From: Xiphophorus maculatus | Lineage: Eukaryota > Chordata > Actinopteri > Cyprinodontiformes > Poeciliidae | DNA: 64,000 nucleotides | Assembly: GCF_002775205.1 (NCBI RefSeq) | Contig: NC_036460.1 | Location: 24,260,751 to 24,324,750, forward strand | Reading direction: 5' to 3' | Shown here: positions 47,262 to 58,500 of the stretch, in pieces | Numbering within the stretch: the stretch's first letter is position 1 | Layout of the letters: each line of letters starts with the position of its first letter | Translations under genes and position numbers: made by a program | The notes under the pieces: generated by a model | Told to the model about the DNA's origin: nothing | Seen by the model: only the letters and a program-made list of their open reading frames with translations | The model's database searches: none

Positions 47262-49350
47262 AGAAGAAATGTGTTCAAAAACTGAAATATCTGTTGCTTC
47301 ATCAAATGAACGCAACGAGGAGCTCAGGTGTGCAATGAAGCAGCGTCGACCTGTGGACCAAACTTCAACTTTTTCCTTTTTGTTTCCAGTAACATTTTAA
47401 AATCTCCATGTGAATAAATTCAGATGTGCGCCTTTGTTTTCTGTGAAAAGTACAGACTAATGATGACGTCTTTGAGTAACTATGTTTATGAATGACGCAG
47501 AGGTCGTTGAGAGGTTTGGTAGCTATTTATGTTGCCCATAGCAAACGACAACGTAGGTGCTACAGTCCTGGTACTGCAAAAATCATGAACAGTTTATTTT
47601 GTAACATATAATGTTTCAGTTTAAGGTGAAACCTTGTGAAATACTTAGTGAAAACAACCAGGCATTAGAACAGATCTGTGCTTCTGTTTAAAGATTTACA
47701 GACTGAATTTGTGTATTAGAAGCTTTTATACTCATTTTCTTCCTGTCCTGTACATATCATTTTTTTTAAACCAAGATCTTTTTTTTCCAAATTGTGGTTT
47801 ATTTTTCTACATCTGTTTAGACTGTATGTCTATTAGTGTCTTATTTTATATTTGCTATATTTGTCAGAAACTATACAGAAATGCAACATGTCCAAAATGT
47901 CATGTTTTAATGTGGCTCAGGAGTTATTTCCTTTTGTCTTCAGTCGAGAATAATGCATATTGTTTGTAAAGCTTAAACTAATTTGTGTATTTCAAATGGA
48001 TACTGTAAAAAAAAAAAAAAACTTCTTCTACTTGTTCTTGATTTAAGTCTGGACTTGAGTATAAATCTGGGAAATGTTTTTCTGAAACTGCTTTGGAAAT
48101 TTGTTGCACATATTTAGAACCACTAAGGTCAGTAAAACAAACTTGACTGGACCAAACTCTGGGAGATACATTAAGTTAAATTACTTGAAACATTGTTTTG
48201 TCAACACTTTTACAGAGTAACTGACGCAGCCATATTTTTTACAACTGAATCATTTCTTATGACGTCCAGATATTGATTAGCATTCAGAAAAGCAGCTTTA
48301 CAGAAGTTACAGCTGATGTTTTTATTTGTCCTTATTTTCGTCAGGTCTGAATCCCTCCAACAATTTTATAAAAATAAAAGTTGACTCTTAAAATGAATAA
48401 AACTTGAGATGGAGTTATGTTTTAATTTATTTTGTGTGATTATAGCCCTGTTTCTAAAAAAATAAAATAAAATTGGGACAATGTACCAAATGAGAATTCA
48501 TTTGGTACAGTTTTCTTGTTTTGTAGTTGATTCTCATGTGAAAGGTGTGATTTGACCTTTTTATTTGTTCTTTTCCTGTTAAATCTGTTAAAAGAGTGAC
48601 AGCTCTGGCTACTACATAAGAGAGATGTTTTTGGTCAGTTTTCTGCTAAAACTGAAGAGGTTTTATGTATTAAGCCATTTATTAATGGATGTATCCTGCA
48701 ACTACTGCAAACATCAGTAAAATATTGTTACACTGAAAGGTGTGGTGTGGAAGGAAAAAAAAAAAGTTGATTCTAGTTGACACGCAGTTTCTAGTTGATG
48801 CTCATCTGGAAGGTGTGATTTGGCCTTTTTTTTATTTTTTTGCCTGTTAAATCTCTTCCAAGAGTGACAGCTCTAACGCATAGCAGATATTTTGGGACAG
48901 TTTTCTGTTAAAACAAGAGAGGTATCAATGAATGTATCCTCCACTGCAAATTTCGGTAAAATACACTCAATATTAAATTTTAAACTCTCTCTTTTGTTAA
49001 GAAAGAGTTTACTAACGTTAGTAAATTTAACATTTACCAATGTAAAATTATTTCTCCTGTTTATCTTAAAATTTCTGTTGTCATGATTTAAAAAGAGTAA
49101 ACAGTGTTGGATTCACCCAACCACTAACTGTGAAAATATATATATATATTTTTTGCTTATCATTCAAATTCTTTGAAAAATTGTCAGCTTATAGGTAAAA
49201 CTTTCAATCCTTTACCATTACTTAATAATACTAATAATAAATACAGCATAATCGTTATTAAATTGAGGTCAGTTTAATGTTTTTCTCTCAGCAATCGTCA
49301 TTATTTTTAGCGAAACTTTCTATAACTTCATATAATCATCTGTATGAAAA
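47262..49350 (+). other. Gene A 3' UTR and spacer to gene B
   Basis: AATAAA at 47413-47418 is the first good polyadenylation signal, 152 bases past the stop; others follow near 48370-48410. A perfect 12-bp hairpin lies at 48482-48509. A direct duplication of about 190-210 bases follows (48523-48735 and 48790-48970). No gene recognised. Confidence 0.55.
48523..48970. repeat. Direct duplication of about 200 bases, diverged
   Basis: 48523-48735 and 48790-48970 share ordered blocks: AAGGTGTGATTTG, CCTGTTAAATCT, AGAGTGACAGCTCT, CAGTTTTCTG, AATGTATCCT and GGTAAAATA-like ends. Roughly 75-80 percent similar by eye, with indels. Function unknown. Confidence 0.7.
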
Positions 49351-49564
49351 TACTTGCATTGGTTTTCCAGAACAACATCCCACTGGCAATATGGCGACCG
49401 CGCTGACGCCTCCCTTCTAATGGACTCAACGTCTACAGGAAGTGACATCAGAAATTCACCAACGCCTCATTGGGTGCGTCACGCACATCCTGAAAGCTTT
49501 CCAGTTGTGTATTTTCTTCGTTTTGTTTTTGCCGGACGAAGTTTGGAAACTTCAGAGTCGAACA
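49351..49564 (+). promoter_or_regulatory. Putative promoter/5' UTR of gene B
   Basis: Local GC rise. Contains an inverted CCAAT box with a CRE-like neighbour (CATTGGGTGCGTCACGC, about 49469-49485) and an ETS-like AGGAAGTGACATC (about 49439-49451). The ATG lies at 49565, close to these. No transcript evidence. Confidence 0.4.
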
Positions 49565-52500
49565 ATGACAGGTCAGAGAACCAACTTTGAAATTTAAAGA
49601 TGGTACTTATCCTGTGTTGTATTCAGAATTAGAATAAACTTTATTCGTCAAATTTGTACACAAAAACACGGATTTTGATGTTGGTTACGCTTTTCTCTGA
49701 ATCCGGGGACAAGCGTAAAACATCCAGCCGTCCATTTTCTTTCGGGACGGGTTCTGGTGCTCATCTCCAGCTGCCGGTCCGGGCGAGAGGCGCCATCTGT
49801 GGGATATATTTTTTCGGATCCTTTGAGTTATTTAAGGGCGACTCCACCCAATTTTGCCACTACCTTCAACATTTTTAATCTACTTTAGTTAAAAAAAACT
49901 ATAACACCCAGATTCTTCAAACCTGGTCTAGATTATTGTCAGCTAATAGCAGACTATTTAAAAGCAAGTTTGTGAAACATTGATCTGATTTGTAAAACTT
50001 CTGTAACGGGCTGTTTGAGCCAGTGGCTGATGCATCTGGATCACACTGGATCTGCTCCAGCTGCAACACCTGGACACTTCAAAGGGGGACGAGATTACTC
50101 TATTTTATTGGATAAATAATTTGACCAGAATGAAAAGAAAAGTAAAAACAGGCAAGTGCTTGTTATTAGGACTAGTCCTAGTTAAAACCATGAAAAGAAT
50201 GCTCAACTTCAACCTTTTAAACATTTTTATGTCACAGCTTTTCTTTGGCTTTAGAAATATGAACATCTATTTCTGCTCAGAGTTACATGAGAAGCTCTTC
50301 TCTCTCACTGCAAAAAGAGACATTCGGTTATGAATCACTTGAATTATTATTTTATTTTTTTGTGCATGATTACGTTTTGACACTCATATTGTTTCAGCCA
50401 GTTTAAATTCTCTTACCTCTCCTCCTTTTGGCCAATGTTCAGTTTGTTCCACTGCCTCAGCCCTCGTTAGTGGTTTTGTGATTTCCAGTGGATGCCTGTG
50501 TTGCATACAAAAAGACAATGTTAAGAACTGTTTCCTAAAAATACAAATATTTACTTTACATTTTAATAAAGATGATTTACAAAACTTTCCTTTTTCTTTA
50601 TGCTTGCCTGTTTCGTTATTCAATACCCCGTTTTCTCCTCACCTGTTTCTATTTATCTTTGTTCTGACCAATGGACTTTGAAAGAACAAATTTCTTTTCA
50701 AATTTACTTAAATGTCATCTCGAGGAACTTTACCGAAATCATTCCAATTCAATCATACATGCATTCCATCTGATTCTATCAAAAAAAATGCATTTTATCT
50801 GGATTTGCATATGTCTAAGTATATGCATACATACATCCATGCCCACACTAACTCATATGCTTTAGCCCCAATTTGCATATTTTTTAAAAATTTTTTCTAT
50901 TAGCCAATTCACCGTTGCCACATCTGTTTGCACCACCTGCATTTTGTTTGATGAGCAGTAAATTTTCTTAATCAGATATCATAGATCTATTTAAGAATTA
51001 ATGTACTATTTTTTTAAATCTAATGATTTAAGATTGGAAAATTACCAAAAGTTTAAAAAACATAATTCATCTGGTCCGGCACAACCTTGCTATCGAATGT
51101 TTAAACTAGAAATCTTATAAGTAATAAAATGCATATAAAAACGTTAAAATGGAAATGTCTAGTAATGCAACCTAAGCTACGTCAATGACTTTTTACTGAA
51201 AAAGCCAGTAATCTTCTGATACTGCAAACTGTAACAGCTTTCACTGCAGTACAGTTTTAGGATTAGAGAATAGGATACTCAGTTTTTTTTGACTCAATAA
51301 CAGTATTTAAATAATGATGATGACTATTTTTTCCCATGTCTTTGCAATTACAGGTTTGGTACTTCAGAAAGTGAAATATCGATTTGTGTACAAGGTGTCC
51401 AGACATGTACTTCGTCGTCTCGTGGACCTCCTTTTAAAAGACCATGTTTTGAATGGAGAAGAAGAGGATATAATATGTGAGGGAAGGTATAGTAGGGCCG
51501 ATCAGGCACGTAGTCTCATTGACTATGTGATCAGAAAAGGAGAAAGAGCCAGCACAAGGCTGATTTATCACCTACAGAACATAGACCCAGTTCTTCACAG
51601 TGAGTTGGGTCTGTCCAGTGATCAACCTGGTCTGTCAGGTAAGAGGAAAAAATGTTAGTTTAAAAAGCATAAAAATTGATGGATTTTTCTTTATTAAGAA
51701 GTATAGCATTCTTGTAAACTCAAAAGTTTAGCACAATCAAATCTTCAATCCCTAAATCTTTGAGGGTTTATATAGAAATATTACCTAATAGACACAAGCT
51801 CAGCAAGGCTTTTCGTCCGGTGCGCCAATGCCTGACCCCGGCCGAAGGGCCTTCAGTGCATTGTTGGGCTTTGGGAGATTAACATCTTATGTGTTCTGGT
51901 CCAAATGTTGGGGTGTTTGTAGGTTTTATTCTGGGGTGAGACTGGCGAACGGCTGGGTGGTTCAGGATTATATTCCAGTTCAAGTAGACTTTGTGTCAAA
52001 CTTAGTGTTATTGTACCCTGCCATAAAGTTCCAGTTTGCAGGTGTTACAGCTTGCAGTTATTATTTTCATGTTTAGTGAAACATTGCTCAGCCGAAATGG
52101 ATTATTTATCATTGGAAGGTAACCAAAAAAATAACAAGTTAAACTCAGTTTTTCATATTTAAGCTGATGCTTTGATGAGTAGCTCTTTGTCTTACATGGA
52201 TATATGACATTATAAACTGTCTATTTGAGAAAACACTTAAAAGGCATCTCTAGCGGTGCTCCTTTGACATCCACTTTCACTTAAGAAAGAGCAAACCAAT
52301 TCTTTAAACACGGTTGCTCTCCTCATTGTAAGCTGATGTCTTTTATTTCTGTTCTTTTTTTTTTTTTTTGTTATTTGTAACGACAAAACATGTAAAGCTG
52401 AAGCTTAATGCTCTGGTGTGTTGCATGCCTCCACATATATAAATAATCATGGTGGACCACCATTTCTTTTGGTCCCAGTCCAGCCATGACTCGGTCACAG

Positions 52501-55500
52501 GGGTCTGTGACCGAGTCATAAACGATAAATCAATTAGTCGTACAATAAATGAAAACTATCGACATCATTTTAATTATCGGCTTTATCGTTTCTTCCAGCC
52601 TTTTTCTCTTTCTGTTGATGACACTGAATGAAAACAGGCTCAACTCTGTGTGTGACTGTGTGTGATAATCTCACACAGTCAACCCCGCTCTCTTGGAGAA
52701 AAACTGGGCTACAAATCGACACTCTTGTCTTTTTTCTTTCTCCTTTTGAAAACTTGACTTTATTATGACATAGTAACTGCCACAGTCGTTTTCCTCTTCT
52801 ACTGACTGCTGCTGAACACCGTCGCCGCTAAGCAGGAAGGAACCATTTCATGCAGATTCAAAGGAGGGTTCAGTGTAAATTTGAATGTTTGCGTTTTGGT
52901 CTGGGAGTGCTAACATTTATTTGTTATTGATAAAAACAGTTTTAAAAAACACGATAAAGTTTAATTTGTAATTGACAAGGCTCCAGTTTTTTTCTATTTC
53001 CATGAAGAAAAAAAACAAAAACAAAACTATTTTGTGGAGGGCCCCCAGTCGGTCAGGAGTTGTCCTGACTTTTTCCCCCCTTTACCAATGCATGCATCCC
53101 TACCCAGAACCCTCAATGTCTATATTCAACTTCTTAAAGACTCTGTTTATTTTGCTAAAACAGAAAAAAGCTTCAGTTATATATTAATAATCCTACAGGT
53201 AAGAAAAACATGTCCTGAGTCCTTCGTTAGTCCACATTGAATATAGTTGCGAAAAGAAAGTTTTCAACTAACATTCAAGCTATTAAAAAAACTATATTTA
53301 TTTTTTTAGTCCAATTAACTCCATCTGTGCCAACTGTGGAAGACTTCTTGAAAACCATAAGGACTAACCCAGAGGTCAGTAATTAAATTAAGTTATAAAA
53401 TATCCTTAGTTTAATAGATCAGGTTGAACTTTAGCAACACGTTAGTGAATTTAATGGAAGAGAATCATCTTATGCATACCATGTGTGTAAACAAAATTAA
53501 TCAATCTCACATTCAGCAGTTAAAACATTTACACTTTTGTCTCCCTTGGCTCTTTATTCGTCTCTCAGGTCTATCCTGTGACCCAAACTTCCTTGAAGAA
53601 CCGCGTAGCTCTGCTGATCACTAATATCAAGTTTTCTGAGGAATCAATGAACAGAAGGGGAGCAGAGAAAGACGAGGAGAACATGGAGAGACTGCTTTCA
53701 TATCTGGGGTATGAGGTGGTGAAATACACAAACCTCACTGGAAAGGTACTTTATTCTAGATGAGAGACTAAATGAAACAGATTCTCATCTGATTGATTAT
53801 TTAATTTAATAACTGGTGACATGATTTTCTGTCTTCTTTCAGGCGATTGATGAGGCTTTAATTGACTTCACTAAACATCCCAAACTAAAACACACTGACA
53901 GTGTGTTTGTGGTTCTCATGTCTCATGGGAAGCTGGGGAAAATTCTTGGGGTTGACTGGAAAGAGGACAAACCAGATGAATTTCCAATCAACAACATTTT
54001 CAAACACTTGGGCTCCAAGAGTTGTCCAGAGCTAAGAGATAAACCAAAGGTCATCATCATTCAGGCCTGCAGAGGAGGTGATTCAAATCTGCTGCTGCAG
54101 ATACTAAAGCTCACTGTGAGTTAATATAATGGTCTCACCTGTTTGCCTTTTTTATGCTTCAGGACACAGTGCAGGTTATGTTCTACAATCTGAGAACCAT
54201 GCAGCAGACATGCTTCATCATTTAATTTTGGAAAAAGACTTCATTTACCTTTCATCTTGTATTCCTGGTGGGTTGAAAGCGACACTTTAGATGAACTTAT
54301 TGTAGTGGTTGTAACTTCATTGCTTTTTATTCCCTGCTCATCTTCCTTCAGACAATGTGTCGTACAGACAACGAGATCGTGGGTCTCTCCTCATCCAGAA
54401 CATTGTGGAGGTTTTCAGTCCAGAGTCGTATCAGGAAGATATTTATGGACTTTTTGAGAAGATAGAAATGGTAAGCAAGAAATGTTGAGTGTGAGTTTAA
54501 AAAATATATATATATATTTTTAAAATATTAGCTTAAATATAATCACTACAGATAAGCAGAAAAATAGCTTGTTACTGATTGATGCTGATTTAATCTTACA
54601 ATCTTTTTTTAATTGTTTCGTCCCAACAGGAGACACAACAATACTCTTTTGATCAACAAATGATGTCAGAGATGACTAGAAACACACTGACAAAGCATTT
54701 TTACCCCTTAACAGGAATCAGGTAAGGTGCATCTTGTTGAAACTCCTACTTTATCAACAACTCGCTTCAATCCTAGGCTTAGAAAAATGCCCAGTAATTA
54801 GATTAATATGGTTAAAATGATATATCCTATTTTACTTACCTTCAACATCATGCAACATGTTTATTTGTCTTTTTAAAAAAATATGTAATTAAAGAACAGC
54901 TTCACATTAGCTGCATTTCTATAATTTGCAATTGCAGTGTTTCAGTTAAATAAGAAATTAAATTAAAATCGCATGTGAATAAGCTTGTTCAAGTGATAAG
55001 TCAGTAGAAATCACAGCAGTGACGAATGTAAACGGTTCCATTAGATATATTAGTATTTCAGCCATGCCGCTAGCGCTCATCATCTATCAGAGGTCTCACT
55101 CAGGCGTTGCAATGAGAAATACTTGGGAGTAACTTTGCATGCAGCGTTTTGGGGAAATTGTAGTCTGAAGTTTTACAGAAGATGGATTCAACGTGTTTGA
55201 ACGACACAACTTCTTATGAACAGTGCGATGCAGTGAGATCTCTGGTGGAGCACGTCGTCCTAAAATGCCCCCAAAACAAATCTACTACTATTTCCTGTCC
55301 TAGAAACTGAACTTGAAGTGGGATTATTTCAGTGCTTTTGTAAAACTAGAAAATACAGCTGTCGACAAAATGAAGTTGTTTCAAAGTAGTGGATTTTACA
55401 AATACATGCTTTTAAGCTTGTATTTATAATTGCTTAAATTTACTTAATACGAGTCTGACTCAAAATATAGTAAAATATATCAAAATTTTAATATACTCAC

Positions 55501-58500
55501 TACACTTTTTCCACTGGGGTTGTGTCTTTATCTTTCAGAAAAATGAGTGTCTTGGTGAAGGAAGACAAAGGTAAGGTAATTTTCAGTCACTCCTTCTTTG
55601 TGTCCTTTTAGCTGCTCATCTTCTTTCATCAGAGGGCAAATGCTTTTCTTCATCTAAACTACAGAACTTACTAACATTTATAATAAATCGTTTTTTTTTT
55701 TTGCAATACTCTGCCTCTCGCTTCACTTCTTTCTACATAATTTAGAAATGGCTCTAGTCTATCTGCTCTGTCATGACAACACACTAGATTAACACAAATT
55801 GTGATTGTATTGTGCAGCTTTACTGATGGCTTAAGCAAAAATACAGTATAACAGCTTTAATTGAGATTTAACAGAGATTCTTTATTATTGGGGTGATCAC
55901 ATATACTTTTCTTGAAATATTTAATTTTTTTTCTAATGTTGAAAACGTATAATAATTGCATCTTATTTGTATAGACACAGTTACAGATGCATTCTCAGAA
56001 AGTGAGGGCTGTAGCTATGGTAAGCACAAATATCACATCACTTTGAAGGTTTAATGCTTGGATTAGATTAAACTATTTAATTGTCTGCTACATGTCAATT
56101 TATTGAACAAACAGGAACATCCACTAAGGTCAGCTCACACGAGAAGGAGGAGCAGGAGGAGCGAGAGGAGGATGAAGAAGATGAGCAGGAGGAGGAAGAT
56201 GAAGAGTCTGGTGAGAAACACACTTTAAACTACCTGATCACACCATTGGAACACATTCCTCATTTGTGGTGCCTAATGGGAAGTTTTAAAACCAGTTTGA
56301 AGTTATTGTGGGTTATAATAACGCTTCTGATATATTTTTTTCTTCCTTTTCCTCCAATGTGGTGAAGAGACGAGCAGCAAATCATGTGATCAAGCAGGAT
56401 GTTTAACCTGCCGCTTGGCTGCAGTCAAACTTAGTACATATAGGCAGATGGGCTTGTGCCCGACCCAAAAAACAAAACAAAACAAACCATCAAATGGAAA
56501 ACAAAAATGAAAAATTTGTTTTTGCACGTTTTCACTGGTATTTTGTATACTTGCACAAAAATCTGTTTGGTACCGTCACTGAATACATTTTTATATGCAT
56601 TTGTCTATATGTGTTTTTCTGAAATATAAATCCAAACTAAAACAAATTAACAAGCAAAATTGTTTGCAAACTTTTTCTTTAACAAACTCAAATTCTTTGA
56701 CAGCATAAGGAAGTCCCTAGCGGTTTCTTTTTGTTGCAGAAATAGACAGCCAAACTAAACCGATTCATTTTGATCATAGTGATTTCTACAGGTCATAAAA
56801 CAAACCAAAGTAGATTTTGCTCATCCAATGATATAATGTTTGTAGATAAGACAATTAGGGCCACTGGAACGTTTAGTTTCTTTTTTTGTTTTCAGTGGCT
56901 CTAAACCTCTTCTGTATCATCTGAACTTTTTCTAAAGGATCACTGCTTGGTTTTAAAAAAAAAATGTTTATTTTTACAGCTCACACATTCAAGTTCTGCT
57001 GTGAAAAATGTAAAAGCATCACTCAGGTGAGGTCTGAAACCTGATTGTAATTTCACTCCAACTTGCAAATAAATTAAGAAGCCTAATTTTTCCCTCTCTC
57101 ATCCATCTTTATTTTACTGTTAATATTTATAATTGTGCAAATAAATTACTGGATGTTCTCTCCACAGACCCACGGCACAAAGCTTGTTACTCCCCAGAGG
57201 ATTTCAAACGGACGTTTCCAGTGAGTGAGACACACCGTCTATGCGGTAGAAATGTACCCGTTAATCAGTGCCGTCACTCACACTGTGTGTCTGTGTTTAA
57301 AGAATGCAGCTGGAAGGAGAAGGCTCATACGAGTGTTCGGTCACCGGTCTGGTTTTTGAAGCAAGCGAGTCGGTTCTGGTGCGGTATTCGGTCTTATCCT
57401 GGTCCAAGTTTGGCTCGTTCTTACCCAACTCCTGGAAATTTGCTGGACCAATCTTCGACATCGACGCTGTCAACAAGGAGGCGTCTGTGCTCACATCCAT
57501 CCACCTCCCCCACTCTGTTTGCTTAGGCCGTAAGAGCAATTAATGTCTTTAATATTGAGCATCTTCTAAAAGAGTCGCCATAAAACTTTCATGTCTGATA
57601 TTTTCTAGAGACTCTTGACAATGCCGTGTCATTCAAGATCTTGCATGTTGTCGATGAGGATTTCAGTGAGGCTTTCATTGAGCCACCTTCAGGCTACTCA
57701 GGTAGCCACGTTAAGTGGAGCGTGAGGTCCCTGTCCCCCGTGTGTCCCATCATTCCAGCTGATGAACAGGCTGAATATCATGGCATGGTTATGATCTACA
57801 AACAGATGAACACCAACAACATCTTCCATGTGTACCTGGTCCTAAATAACGTCTCTGCCATTAAAGTAGGTATTATTTACCTTGGTATCGTTATGGAAAC
57901 TGAGTGATTTCTGTGAAGTTTTAACTGACATTGGTTTTGTGATTTTTGCTGTTTACTGACTGAAGGGAAAACTGTTTTTGTTTTTTAAAGTCAGACACTT
58001 TAGAGTAGGCGTGTTTTCAACATGTAGCCTTATAGCATTAACTTTTCTCTCTGACAGTTTTCAATACAGAGTAAATATTTCACTAATTTCCCCCCAAACA
58101 AACACAATTGTTTCTAATTATAAGAAGCAATTAGTCTATTTGAAGTTATTTGTTTCCACTAGTGTGCACACAAAAACAAACTCCATCCTCACACAGAGAA
58201 ATATTCCATTCATGAAATAATGATCATTGCAGACATGAAATCAGCTCAAATGTTCATGATTAAAACTCCAGCAAAATGCCTCACTTTTGAAACCGTGAGG
58301 AAACAGTAAGAACAGAATTAGAGCCCAAAGTAACTTTCACTTCTGCCCGTGTTTGCTTCCATTGTGGTTTTGACATTATCACGGTTCGCATTTCTATTGT
58401 TTTATATCACCGTGGTCACTGCTTTTATTAGATACATGAATATCTGATAGTAACATTGAGCAGGAGGAAATAAGTGAATGTTTATATTTAAAACCAACCA

